Numbered from the stretch's first letter, positions 13,352 to 22,006 are shown. The stretch: 56,123 nt of DNA from Treponema sp. (GCA_031268975.1 JAIRWM010000176.1:1-56123); one strand, 5' to 3'. The notes: generated by a model from the letters alone, not told the origin. Program-made: numbers and translations.

Positions 13352-14890
13352 ATGCCGGATCTGGTAATGAAAGATATTTCCAAATCGTTTGGGGCCGTTA
13401 AAGCCTTAACGAACGCAACCTTTGAGGCAAATTTCGGGGAAGTCCATGCCCTTTTGGGAGAAAACGGAGCCGGAAAGAGTACTTTGATAAAAATACTTAG
13501 TGGTACTCTCCGTCCTGATAGCGGAGAAATAATACTTAACGAAAAAAAACTCACTATAAACAGGCCTGGAGACGCTGTAAAGCTCGGAATTGGGACGGTT
13601 TATCAGGAGTTAAGCCTTGTTCCAAGTTTAACCGTGGCGGACAATATGTTTCTCAATATGGGAGAAACGACTATTTTTCGAACAATAAAGAAAAAGGAAA
13701 ACATCAAAAAAACTGAGGAAATACTTAAAAGATATGAAATTAAGGGGATTAAACCCAGTGATGTAGTTAAAAACCTTTCCTTGCCGTTTCGTCAAATGAT
13801 CGAAATTGCAAAAGTACTTTCCAGGAGACCGGACGTGATTATTATGGATGAAGCCACATCGGCCTTATCCGATGATAAAGTACAATGGCTTCTTGATATT
13901 GCGAAAAGTTACGCTCGGGAAGGGAAAATTATCATTTTTATATCCCATCGTATGGCGGAAGTACGAAGTTGTGATCGTATTACCGTATTCAGGGGAGGCG
14001 TAGACGTTGGCGTTCAAAAAAATAGCGAAACAGACGCCGACGAACTTGTTTCGCTGATGCTGGGAAGGAAAATTTCAAACTATTTCCCGGAAATTACCGA
14101 TCGCACACAGGAAGAAGTTGTACTGGAGTTACAGCAGATAACGTCGGGAAATTTGTTAAAAGATGTGAATTTAACGCTTCAGAAAGGTACGGTTATGGGA
14201 GTAGGCGGGCTTGCCGGACAAGGACAATCCACATTGTTTCAGGTACTAAGCGGCGCGCTTCAGGCCCGGGGTAAAATCATCTTACGGGGAAAACAGGTAC
14301 GGTTCAATAATCCCTACCAAAGCCAAATCGCCGGGGTGGGGCTTATCCCGGAAGATCGGGGCAGCCAGGGACTTATTTTTCCTCAGACCATCAGTGAGAA
14401 CATACAACTTCCGGTATTAGGTAAGATGAAATATATGGGAATTTTTACCGATAACAATCGGTTAAAAAATGTTGTGAAAGATGCTATGACCAGATTCGCA
14501 GTAAAAGCGCCCGGAGCGGATACGGTTGTTACCGAACTTTCAGGGGGAAATCAGCAGAAAGTAGTATTCGCGAAAGCATTGTCTCAGCTTCCTGAACTTA
14601 TCCTAATGTTTGATTGTACCAGAGGTGTAGATGTAGGTACTAAAGTCGAGATCTTCAATATGGTGAGGGAACTTGCAAAAAATGGTCATGCTATTCTCTA
14701 TTATTCCACCGACGTGGAAGAATTGGTGAATATCTGCGATCAGGTATTCGTGATGCATGACGGGAAAATTGCCGCCATGCTTAAAGGGAAGGATATCACC
14801 AAAGAGAATATTATCCTTGCTCTGGTTGGAGAACAGGTTCAAAGTGCAATCGGTAGGGGGCGTAGAAAATGGCAGAAACAGGTACTGTAA
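13352..14890 (+). CDS. Rbs-type sugar ABC transporter ATPase (two nucleotide-binding domains)
   Basis: A 512-residue RbsA/XylG-like protein with two ATPase halves. Half one has Walker A GENGAGKST (about 36-44) and Walker B VIIMDEATSAL, with an unusual signature LSLPFRQM. Half two has a degenerate Walker A (GLAGQGQST) and a canonical signature LSGGNQQKV, the asymmetry normal in this family. ATG 13352 is chosen because GGAGG lies 7 nt upstream and the family start (MPDLVMKDISKSFG) matches. An earlier in-frame start lies inside the stem-loop. The 3' end overlaps the first permease gene by 22 nt. Confidence 0.9.
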   Translation: MPDLVMKDISKSFGAVKALTNATFEANFGEVHALLGENGAGKSTLIKILSGTLRPDSGEIILNEKKLTINRPGDAVKLGIGTVYQELSLVPSLTVADNMFLNMGETTIFRTIKKKENIKKTEEILKRYEIKGIKPSDVVKNLSLPFRQMIEIAKVLSRRPDVIIMDEATSALSDDKVQWLLDIAKSYAREGKIIIFISHRMAEVRSCDRITVFRGGVDVGVQKNSETDADELVSLMLGRKISNYFPEITDRTQEEVVLELQQITSGNLLKDVNLTLQKGTVMGVGGLAGQGQSTLFQVLSGALQARGKIILRGKQVRFNNPYQSQIAGVGLIPEDRGSQGLIFPQTISENIQLPVLGKMKYMGIFTDNNRLKNVVKDAMTRFAVKAPGADTVVTELSGGNQQKVVFAKALSQLPELILMFDCTRGVDVGTKVEIFNMVRELAKNGHAILYYSTDVEELVNICDQVFVMHDGKIAAMLKGKDITKENIILALVGEQVQSAIGRGRRKWQKQVL

Positions 14891-15882
14891 AAACGAATAG
14901 ATTTAAACTCTTTATGAATGAAAACGGCGATCAACTAGTTCCTTATATAATTTTGGTACTGATGATCCTCGTGACCTACATCTCAATGCCCTACGCAAAT
15001 TTGCTCAGTCTTGACTGGCTTGGAATAAAAACGGATCAATCGTTAAGCCTTATTTTGGCGGCGACAGGCCAATCCTTTGTAATGTTGATTCAAGGTGTCG
15101 ATCTTTCTGTAGGCGGGATGATTTCCTTAAGTAACTGTATTTGTGCCAGGTATATGGAACAATTCCTCGGGGGAGGTCCCGGAGGGATTGTTGTTTTGAT
15201 ACTTTTAATGGGGATGCTGGGTTTTGCCTGCGGTACGGTAAACGGTTTCTTTGTTACCCGTTTTAAAATACAGCCATTTGTTGCAACTTTGGCGACTTGG
15301 TCGATATTTAAGGGGCTGGCAATTTTGATATTGCCTACTGATGGTGGTAATCCTCCAAATGCGTTTATCAATTTTGCCCTGGGACGGCCTTTTGGCATTC
15401 CGATGTCTCTGATATTTGTTTTTATCCTGCTTGGTTTTTGGTATTATTTTAAGAACACCCATTTCGGTATGGCTATTTATGCCGTAGGGAGTAACGAGCG
15501 AAGCGCCTATTACAACGGAATCAATGTAGACCGGGTAAAGATGCTGGTTTTTTCCATGTCCGGCATGTTTGCCGCTTTGGCCGGCGTTTTCCGTACCGCT
15601 CAAGTTGCGTCAGGTTCGCCGACCGCGGGAAATGAGTTTATTCTTATCTCTTTTTGCGCCGCGGTTTTAGGCGGTATTAATATCGCCGGTGGCCGGGGAG
15701 GTATATTGGGAACTGTAATAGGAAGCTTTATCATGAGAATGCTTCAGGATGTGCTTCAGTTTGTCGGGCTTTCTACATATTGGACCGCTCTATTCCAGGG
15801 GGTTCTGCTTATCACCGCGGTGACGGTTACCTCAGTCAATATTATCGTTAATCGCAGGCGCAGAATGGAGGTGCGGGCATGA
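14869..15882 (+). CDS. ABC transporter permease, RbsC family (first)
   Basis: A 337-residue integral membrane protein of the branched-chain/ribose permease family, with about eight to ten hydrophobic segments and the family pattern LILAATGQSFVMLIQGVDLSVGGMISLSN near the N-terminus. The C-terminal half has AVLGGINIAGGRGGILGTVIGSFIM. It would pair with the next gene product as a heterodimeric channel. It overlaps the ATPase gene by 22 nt and the second permease by 4 nt, so the three are translationally coupled. Confidence 0.88.
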   Translation: MAETGTVKTNRFKLFMNENGDQLVPYIILVLMILVTYISMPYANLLSLDWLGIKTDQSLSLILAATGQSFVMLIQGVDLSVGGMISLSNCICARYMEQFLGGGPGGIVVLILLMGMLGFACGTVNGFFVTRFKIQPFVATLATWSIFKGLAILILPTDGGNPPNAFINFALGRPFGIPMSLIFVFILLGFWYYFKNTHFGMAIYAVGSNERSAYYNGINVDRVKMLVFSMSGMFAALAGVFRTAQVASGSPTAGNEFILISFCAAVLGGINIAGGRGGILGTVIGSFIMRMLQDVLQFVGLSTYWTALFQGVLLITAVTVTSVNIIVNRRRRMEVRA

Positions 15883-16835
15883 TTGGGATTCATTCGCCTG
15901 TAATTAAAAAATACAAATCGGTAATTTTAAGCTATTTTATCGCCGTTATGATGGTAGTAATCATGAGTATTGTCAGGCCTGAATTTGGCTCATTGGCGAA
16001 TCTAAGAATGCTCTTTATTGACGCTTCAATTCTTGGGATACTCGCTGCGGGGCTTACGCTGGTAATTATGACCGGAGGTATTGATCTTTCCCTGCAATGG
16101 ACTCTTTGTGTGGCGGCCATAGTTTTAACCCTGGTCTGCAGGGGAAATTCCGGTGCGCTTGTGTATGTAGTTCCGCTTATTCTTGCAGGTAGCGCGATAA
16201 CCGGCCTGGTAAATGGGTATGGCGTTGCGTATCTTGAGCTTAATCCAATGATTATGACTTTCGGGATGAATGTTATACTTCAGGGGGGCCTTATCGGCAT
16301 AACTCAGGGTGCGCCGGGCGAATTTAGCCCCGAGATTCTTCACAAACTCGTACTCGGTGACACTCTAGGTTTGCCTAACATGTTTTTTATTTGGCTTGTT
16401 ATTACAATACTTATGACCCTTCTTCTTACCCAGTCTCCTTTCGGAAGACGTCTGTTCGCCATTGGTACAAATGAAACGGTGGCTTACTATTCCGGTGTGA
16501 ATACCCGTTTTACCAAGATGATGTGTTATTGTATTTCCAGCGTAGGCGCGGCGTTAGGAGGTATTCTTATGGTAGGGCGCTTTGGACAATCTTACTTAGG
16601 GATGGGGGATTTTGTTATTTTTCAGGCAATAGCGATAGTAGCTGTTGGAGGTACCTCTTTGGCTGGGGGTAGTGGTAGTTATGTGGGAACCGTTGCAGGA
16701 GCGATTATTATGGTTGTTCTTACTGCACTGTTATCGGCATTTAACATGTCATACAGCCTTCAGCAGGTTGTTTATGGCGCTATCTTAATGTTGGCGGTAA
16801 TTATGTCCCGAAGTAGAATCCGGCAACAAATTTGA
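15879..16835 (+). CDS. ABC transporter permease, RbsC family (second)
   Basis: A 318-residue membrane protein homologous to the preceding permease: SILGILAAGLTLVIMTGGIDLSLQW near the start and AIVAVGGTSLAGGSGSYVGTVAGAIIM near the end. Having two different permease genes rather than one RbsC is typical of many sugar importers in Firmicutes and spirochaetes. It starts inside the preceding stop (ATGA). A weak terminator-like hairpin follows. Confidence 0.88.
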   Translation: MIGIHSPVIKKYKSVILSYFIAVMMVVIMSIVRPEFGSLANLRMLFIDASILGILAAGLTLVIMTGGIDLSLQWTLCVAAIVLTLVCRGNSGALVYVVPLILAGSAITGLVNGYGVAYLELNPMIMTFGMNVILQGGLIGITQGAPGEFSPEILHKLVLGDTLGLPNMFFIWLVITILMTLLLTQSPFGRRLFAIGTNETVAYYSGVNTRFTKMMCYCISSVGAALGGILMVGRFGQSYLGMGDFVIFQAIAIVAVGGTSLAGGSGSYVGTVAGAIIMVVLTALLSAFNMSYSLQQVVYGAILMLAVIMSRSRIRQQI

Positions 16836-16842
16836 TTCCGTC

Positions 16843-16865
16843 CGCGGGTCCATACCGCGCTTTTT
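16843..16865 (+). terminator. Weak terminator-like hairpin after the permease genes
   Basis: cgcgg (16843-16847) pairs with ccgcg (16855-16859) around a 7-nt loop, followed by c and five T. The stem is short, so it probably attenuates rather than stops transcription into the URO-D-like gene 64 bp downstream of the permease stop. Confidence 0.4.
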
Positions 16866-16899
16866 AGGGGGAGCGTCATTTGGAAAAAGGGGTAATGTT

Positions 16900-18033
16900 A
16901 TGATTGAATTTGCCTTGGCGGGAGGCGTCAATTTTAAAGAGGCATTAAAGGTTCATTGTGAATTTTTAAACCGTAGCGGACGGCCGCTCTTGGGATGTAC
17001 CATCGGCGCCTTTGCCCATCATCACCTTCCCAATGTTATCAAGGCCCTGCCGAACGGAATTCTTAAACCTGAAGATATTGACATTGACGCGTTTTTGTTG
17101 GATTGCGAAAACCTTTACGAGGCACATCAAAAACTTGGGGATGATTTTCCCTTTGTTGCCGCGCCTTGTACCTTCATTCCCTGGATGGAAGCTATCCTTG
17201 GCTGCCCTATAAAAGTATCCGGAAATGCTATCTGGGCGGAACACAGTGTTTCTGATATAAAAAATTGGGAAATAACGAAAAGTCTTGATAATAATCCATG
17301 GACCAAAAAGCTTCTTGAACTGACTGATATTTTGGTAGAAAAGTCGGATGGGAGGTTTCCGGTAGCCCTTACGCTGATGCGTGGTCCTGCCGATATCATG
17401 TCGGCGATGCGTGGTGGAAATGTATTTCCCATAGACATGCTTGATGAACCGGAACGGATGCATGATATCGCACAGCAATGCGGGGAAGCCTTTATAAAAA
17501 TTGCAAAATGCCAGCATGAACATATCCCTGATGAAAAATGGGGGTATATGGACGGTGATAAAGGGATGAAAGTCTGGATGCCTTGTAAATACGTATGGAT
17601 ACAAGAAGATGCTATGGCGCTGTTATCTCCCGAAATTTACCGGGAACATTTTTTAAATGTTGATACTCACATTGCCGAAACCTTTGGTCACGCGGCTTTT
17701 CATCTTCATGCTACCGCATTATGGGCTGTCGACGAGTTGTTAAAGATAAAACATCTTGATGTTATCGAATTGAATTATGAAGATGCTTTTTGTGATGCAG
17801 CAGGCGTTTTTGCGGCATGGAAGAAAATCAGGATGAAAAAACCGCTGGTTATATGGGCGCAATATAACAAGGATTTTGACGCCTGGATGAAGCGTTTGTT
17901 AGACGATCTGCCCTTAAACGGGGTTTCTTTACAGATATCCGCGGAAAACTACCTGCAGGCAGTGGAAATAAAAGAGCATTATGCGGCTTTGATGGAAACA
18001 TATCAAAGTAGTCATAAACCGGGCGGAGAATAG
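16900..18033 (+). CDS. URO-D / MtaA-like family protein, possible corrinoid-dependent methyltransferase relative
   Basis: A 377-residue protein with the overall pattern of the uroporphyrinogen decarboxylase superfamily: LPLGCTIGAF-like start, a central LMRGPADIMSAMRGG segment and a C-terminal FHLHATALWAVDELL...IELNYED. The family includes true HemE and MtaA/CmuA-type enzymes that transfer methyl groups using zinc bound by an H-x-C motif. Here the equivalent place reads H268-L-H270-A, so the usual Cys is absent. HemE itself is unlikely given this divergence and the context. It follows the importer and precedes a truncated dehydrogenase, suggesting a catabolic role on the imported compound. Start ATG 16900 has AAAGGGG upstream. 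Function is inferred only at superfamily level. Confidence 0.65.
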   Translation: MIEFALAGGVNFKEALKVHCEFLNRSGRPLLGCTIGAFAHHHLPNVIKALPNGILKPEDIDIDAFLLDCENLYEAHQKLGDDFPFVAAPCTFIPWMEAILGCPIKVSGNAIWAEHSVSDIKNWEITKSLDNNPWTKKLLELTDILVEKSDGRFPVALTLMRGPADIMSAMRGGNVFPIDMLDEPERMHDIAQQCGEAFIKIAKCQHEHIPDEKWGYMDGDKGMKVWMPCKYVWIQEDAMALLSPEIYREHFLNVDTHIAETFGHAAFHLHATALWAVDELLKIKHLDVIELNYEDAFCDAAGVFAAWKKIRMKKPLVIWAQYNKDFDAWMKRLLDDLPLNGVSLQISAENYLQAVEIKEHYAALMETYQSSHKPGGE

Positions 18034-18227
18034 TGACCGGAACAAGCGAAAAAAGAACGGTTCCTCCGGCTTTAACCCTTTTTTCCCTGGAAGGAAAAAC
18101 TGCTCTGGTAACGGGAGCTTCAAGCGGCCTGGGAAAAGAGATGGCTGTCGGCCTTGCGATGGCCGGTGCGGAAGTTATGCTTGTCGCCGGAAAGGAAATG
18201 CTCGCCGGGGGTAACGATGCAGGCTGA
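18033..18227 (+). pseudogene. Truncated short-chain dehydrogenase/reductase, N-terminal piece only
   Basis: A GTG start sharing the last base of the preceding stop opens a 64-codon frame. It contains the Rossmann nucleotide motif of short-chain dehydrogenases (LEGKTALVTGASSGLGKEMA) and then AGAEVMLVA before ending in unrelated residues. The family is usually about 250 residues with a Y-x3-K active site, which is missing. This is the broken edge of a gene that was probably part of the cassette. Confidence 0.75.
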
Positions 18228-18260
18228 GATTCACGGGAGACTTCCGGAGGGTTTTACAAA

Positions 18261-19211
18261 ATGAAAACAGGCAGGAGTTTCTATAAAGACATATCCGCGG
18301 TGAAGGTGGAAACAGAAAGGCTTGCGCTGACGTTCTTGCCGGAACACGGGGGAAAATGCGCCTCCATCAGGGACAAAAAAAGCGGCAGGGAATTTTTGTC
18401 CCAGGCGCCTGGGGAACGCTACAAAAAACTTGTTTATGACGGCGATTACGCCGCCGCTGAGTGCAGCGGATTTGACGATATGTTTCCCGCCGTTGACAGG
18501 TATTATTACGATCGCCACCCGTGGCAGGGCGTTCCGGTTCCCGACCACGGTGAAGTATGCGGTCTTGAGTGGAAATATGAAACCAAAAAGGACGCCCTGC
18601 GAATTTGGACCCACAGCCCCAGATTCGGATATAAATTTGAAAAAACGGTTTCGGAAACAAAAGACGGCATCTCGATAGATTATACGGTTACCAACAATAC
18701 CCAATTTCCCCTTGATTTTGTTTACGCGGCCCACTGCATGGTAGCTGCCGAAACGGGGGGAGTTGTCGTGCTCCCCGGCGTACCCGACGGAGAAAAGGCG
18801 TCGCTGGTTTTTTCCTCAAATGGTAAACGGGGACGATACGGAAGCCCCTTTATCTGGAGCGGGAAAGCAAAAAATATGGTAGTGACCCCGGCGCCCTCGA
18901 AAAAGAAGGACGGTTCCTCCAAAGCCGAGACGTTTAAATTTTTCTTTGACGCGCCCTGTACCGGAGGATGCTGTGAATACCGCTATCCTGACGGCGTTGT
19001 TTTTTCCCTTTCGTATTCGGCGGATAAACTGCCGTATTTGGGGATATGGATTAACTGGCGTGATTTTCACGATTTGTGTAATGTAGCCTTTGAGCCGTCT
19101 TCGGGGACATTCGACAGGCCCGACGTGGCAAGAATGAGGGGGCAGTTCAGTGTTCTCAAGCCGTACGCCAAATATGAATGGAATGTCAACTTTGCCGTAA
19201 GAAACGGCTGA
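18261..19211 (+). CDS. Galactose-mutarotase-fold protein, function unassigned
   Basis: A 316-residue cytoplasmic protein resembling the aldose-1-epimerase superfamily: LALTFLPEHGGKCASIRDKKSGREFL at the start, SGFDDMFPAVDRYYY, then SIDYTVTNNTQFPLDFVYAAHCM. It differs clearly from the true GalM encoded nearby and may be a sugar-isomerase-associated or DUF4432/DUF5107-type protein. GGAGGG precedes ATG 18261. It is GC-rich like the backbone, so it probably marks the first native gene after the AT-rich island. Exact substrate unknown. Confidence 0.6.
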   Translation: MKTGRSFYKDISAVKVETERLALTFLPEHGGKCASIRDKKSGREFLSQAPGERYKKLVYDGDYAAAECSGFDDMFPAVDRYYYDRHPWQGVPVPDHGEVCGLEWKYETKKDALRIWTHSPRFGYKFEKTVSETKDGISIDYTVTNNTQFPLDFVYAAHCMVAAETGGVVVLPGVPDGEKASLVFSSNGKRGRYGSPFIWSGKAKNMVVTPAPSKKKDGSSKAETFKFFFDAPCTGGCCEYRYPDGVVFSLSYSADKLPYLGIWINWRDFHDLCNVAFEPSSGTFDRPDVARMRGQFSVLKPYAKYEWNVNFAVRNG

Positions 19212-19239
19212 TCACCAAACTTCCACGAACAGCCGCCGC

Positions 19240-19710
19240 TCACCCGGAGCGCCACTTCTCAATACGGTCGTATGCCGCGTTAATGCGGGCGGATTTCGCC
19301 GTAGCTTTTTTCAGGTTTCCCGGATGCCCCGCGTGGCGGTCGGGATGGTGTATTTTAAGGAGTTTTTTGTAGGCGGCTTTACATTCTTCCGGCGGCGCGC
19401 CGAAAGCCAGCCCGAGTTCGGCGAAGTCTGCCCGCAAATGTTCCGGGGGGATTTTGCCGCCCGCCGTGTTCCGTCTGCCGGGCTCGGGCCGGCCCTGTCC
19501 GGCGGGGCCGCCGCCCGCTGCGCTCCATTGGCCGGACCGGTCATCGGAGGGGCGCTGTTTTGTTCCCAGCAATTCGTCAAGTTCTTCATAGGCGGCTTCC
19601 AAATCGGGATCCCCGTACCGGGGATCTTCATGGAGGCGGCCGAAAATCCGCCGGTCTTCGCTGTTGATATAACTTTTGAGTACGTCGCCCAGGCGGTCAA
19701 AAATTCCCAT
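19240..19710 (-). CDS. C-terminal J-domain (DnaJ-like) co-chaperone
   Basis: A 156-residue soluble protein. The first ~55 residues (MGIFDRLGDVLKSYI... AAYEELDELLG) are helical, a Gly/Pro/Arg-rich linker follows, and the C-terminal ~65 residues form a J-domain with AYKKLLKIHHPDRHAGHP, including the essential HPD. J-domains stimulate Hsp70 ATPase activity. A J-domain at the C-terminus after a helical region is reminiscent of the soluble part of DjlA/TerB-J proteins, but no membrane helix is seen. ATG 19710 is preferred for the MGIFDRLG start. It is transcribed opposite to both neighbours. Confidence 0.78.
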   Translation of the reverse strand: MGIFDRLGDVLKSYINSEDRRIFGRLHEDPRYGDPDLEAAYEELDELLGTKQRPSDDRSGQWSAAGGGPAGQGRPEPGRRNTAGGKIPPEHLRADFAELGLAFGAPPEECKAAYKKLLKIHHPDRHAGHPGNLKKATAKSARINAAYDRIEKWRSG

Positions 19711-19786
19711 TGGCAAACTATACCACAAGGTCTTTTCATATGCTATTCTTTCGGCAGCAGAACAGGGTACGTGACATGGAGGCGTT

Positions 19787-20848
19787 ATGAATATTTCCGC
19801 GAAATCTTTCGGGACCCTTTCCGACGGCAGGGAAGCGCTGCTTTATACCCTTGAAGCGGGAGACCTCCGCCTTTCCATTTCGGAATTCGGGGCGGCCTGG
19901 ACATCTCTTGTCGTTCCGTCGAGGAGGCGCGGGCCGGCCGATATACTGCTTGGTTTTTCCACGCTGGAAGGGTACATCCACAACGGTCCAAGCATGGGGG
20001 TTACCGTTGGGCGCTTCGCCAACCGTATCGGCGGCGGCGCTTTCAGCCTGGACGGGAAAAAATACAGTCTGTATAAAAATGACGGGGACAACACCCTTCA
20101 CGGGGGAAGGGTCGGTTTCAGCAGACAGCTCTGGAAGGGCGAGCGGTACACAGAAGGAAGCGGCGTCTTTGTCCGGTTTGAGCTTTTCAGTCCCGACGGG
20201 GACGAGGGGTACCCCGGAAATCTCCGGGCGGCGGTAACGTACGGTGTTGACGACTGTAACAGAATCAAGGCGCTGTACGAAGCCCGTGTCGACAAACGTT
20301 GTCCGGTTAACTTTACCAATCATTCATACTTTAATCTGGCGGGAGAAGGCCGGGGGAACATCCTTTCCCATGAACTGAAGCTGTATGCGTCGCATTATCT
20401 TGAGCCGGACGCGGCGTTGATTCCAACCGGCAGGCTGCTGCCTGTCGAGGGAAGCCCGCTTGATTTCAGGTCGCCCCGGCCCATAAGCGGCGGTTACAGC
20501 GCTGTCTGCGGGGGAAAAACCGATGCGACAGGCGCCGGATACGACCACTGTTTTGCCGTTGACGCCCGCGATGCGGGAGGGGAATGTGTTCCCTGCGCGG
20601 AAATCCGGGAGCCTGAAAGCGGGCGGAGCCTGCGCCTTGATACGACCCAGCCGGGGGTACAGTTTTATTCGGGAAATTTTCTTGCCGGGATACCGGGAAA
20701 AGCCGGTTCCGTTTACGCCAAAAACGCCGGGTTTTGCCTGGAAACCCAGCATTTTCCCGATTCTCCGAACAGGAACGAATTTCCCGACGCGATTTTCGGT
20801 CCGGGAAGGGATTACCGGGAAGAATCGGTCTTTTCCCTGGAATTTTGA
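19787..20848 (+). CDS. galM: Aldose 1-epimerase (mutarotase)
   Basis: A 353-residue GalM homologue that interconverts alpha and beta anomers of aldoses in the cytoplasm. The substrate-site signatures are VGRFANRIGGGAFSLDG, NTLHGG, the catalytic-His segment FTNHSYFNLAGEG, and the C-terminal LCLETQHFPDSPNR-type segment (read here as FCLETQHFPDSPNR) carrying the catalytic Glu. Length matches the family. ATG 19787 has GGAGG 5 nt upstream. It starts 76 bp from the divergently encoded J-domain gene. Confidence 0.92.
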   Translation: MNISAKSFGTLSDGREALLYTLEAGDLRLSISEFGAAWTSLVVPSRRRGPADILLGFSTLEGYIHNGPSMGVTVGRFANRIGGGAFSLDGKKYSLYKNDGDNTLHGGRVGFSRQLWKGERYTEGSGVFVRFELFSPDGDEGYPGNLRAAVTYGVDDCNRIKALYEARVDKRCPVNFTNHSYFNLAGEGRGNILSHELKLYASHYLEPDAALIPTGRLLPVEGSPLDFRSPRPISGGYSAVCGGKTDATGAGYDHCFAVDARDAGGECVPCAEIREPESGRSLRLDTTQPGVQFYSGNFLAGIPGKAGSVYAKNAGFCLETQHFPDSPNRNEFPDAIFGPGRDYREESVFSLEF

Positions 20849-20911
20849 GACGATTGAGGTTTTCAAAAAAAAATTCGTTTTGGGAAAAGCGCGGTTTTTT
20901 TCAAAATAAAC

Positions 20912-20940
20912 TTGCGCTTCGGCTTTTTTTTACACATAAT
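20912..20940 (+). promoter_or_regulatory. Candidate promoter of the V-ATPase operon
   Basis: TTGCGC (20912-20917) and CATAAT (20935-20940) have a 17-bp spacer and lie just upstream of the first operon gene. The -10 matches five of six consensus bases and the -35 three of six. Confidence 0.45.
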
Positions 20941-20957
20941 GGGTGTAAGGTGAACCA

Positions 20958-21317
20958 ATGTCGAACCGGGTAAGGCTGTTTTTAACAATGCTTCGGGAGG
21001 AGATAGGGGAAAGTCTCGACAACATTCAATATTTGGCCGATTCCTATGAACGGAAATTAAAGAACGGGGATGTAACAAACTATGTATACAACGAAAATGA
21101 ATCGTTTCTTGCCCAGGAAACGGCGGGGCTGCGCCGTTTCCTGGCGTTCATGGATTCAATATCTCCCGACGTGAAAGAGCCTGAGGATATTGCAATTCTA
21201 ATCGGGAATGTGATAAAAAAGAAAGCGGAAGATTATGAAGATCCCGAAGCTATTTACCTGATTATAAACAAGAAGCTTGAGAAGGTTCTCCGGTATCTCA
21301 GGCTTCAACAAGAGTAA
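20958..21317 (+). CDS. Small conserved-looking helical protein heading the V-ATPase operon
   Basis: A 119-residue protein, acidic and rich in predicted helix (LTMLREEIGESLDNIQYLADSYERKL ... YLIINKKLEKVLRYLRLQ), with no signal peptide or known motif. AAGGTGA sits before ATG 20958. Its position, 77 bp before the subunit E gene and behind the candidate promoter, suggests co-expression with the ATPase. I do not recognise a family, so a link to ATPase assembly is only positional. Confidence 0.65.
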   Translation: MSNRVRLFLTMLREEIGESLDNIQYLADSYERKLKNGDVTNYVYNENESFLAQETAGLRRFLAFMDSISPDVKEPEDIAILIGNVIKKKAEDYEDPEAIYLIINKKLEKVLRYLRLQQE

Positions 21318-21325
21318 CGGGCCGG

Positions 21326-21350
21326 TTTCAAAACCCGGTTGGTTTTGAAA
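21326..21350 (+). promoter_or_regulatory. Intercistronic stem-loop before atpE
   Basis: tttcaaaacc (21326-21335) and ggttttgaaa (21341-21350) form a 10-bp perfect stem with a 5-nt loop. No T run follows. It may be a processing or attenuation element that separates expression of the small protein from the ATPase subunits. Confidence 0.5.
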
Positions 21351-21394
21351 GAACCGCTTCAAGCCGTCTACAGATTATAACCAAAGAGGAGTAT

Positions 21395-22006
21395 ATGGAC
21401 ATCCAACTTCATGAACTGATCGAAAAGATAAAAAAGGACGGTATCAACTCCGCTTCCGAGGAAGCTTCCCTGCTGAAAGCCCAGGCGGAAGCCGAAGCAA
21501 AGCGTATTGTTGATGCCGCGAAAAAAGAAGCCGAGACGATTTTGGCGCGGGCAAAAACCGACGCGGAACGTACCGAGAAAGCGGGTGTCGCCGCGGTTGG
21601 TCAGGCTTCCCGGAATTTGGTGCTGGAATTCAGATCCAAAATACAGGGTCTTTTGGATGCCATTACGGTGAAAGAAGCCGCCGCTTCTTTTGATGAAACT
21701 ACCCTGAAAAATGTGATCCCCGAAATTATAAAAAACTGGGCTTCCAAAGGGGACGATTTGACCGTACTGCTTTCCGGCGGGGATTTAAAAAACGTTGAAT
21801 CCTTTTTACGGGAAAAGCTTTCCGGAGAACTTAAAAAAGGCATTGAATTCAGGCCGGACCGGGGGGTACAGGCGGGTTTCCGCATTGCCAACAAAGATGG
21901 TTCAGCCTATTACGATTTTTCCGCAAAGGCTGTGGCGGAGCTCCTTTCTGCCTACCTTAATCCACGGCTTGCGGAAACCCTTAAAAGCGCCGTAAAAGAA
22001 GGGTAA
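21395..22006 (+). CDS. atpE: V-type ATPase subunit E (peripheral stalk)
   Basis: A 203-residue protein beginning with a long Ala/Glu/Lys helix (EEASLLKAQAEAEAKRIVDAAKKEAETILARAKTDAERTEKAG). This is the coiled coil of the peripheral stalk that pairs with subunit G/H, followed by a globular domain that binds the catalytic head. AGAGGAG precedes ATG 21395. The next gene starts one base after its stop. Confidence 0.85.
   Translation: MDIQLHELIEKIKKDGINSASEEASLLKAQAEAEAKRIVDAAKKEAETILARAKTDAERTEKAGVAAVGQASRNLVLEFRSKIQGLLDAITVKEAAASFDETTLKNVIPEIIKNWASKGDDLTVLLSGGDLKNVESFLREKLSGELKKGIEFRPDRGVQAGFRIANKDGSAYYDFSAKAVAELLSAYLNPRLAETLKSAVKEG

Noticed and set aside
16900-18033. Housekeeping hemE (uroporphyrinogen decarboxylase)
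   Set aside because: Neighbours are importer genes on an AT-rich island, and I do not see the typical HemE N-terminal active-site signature.
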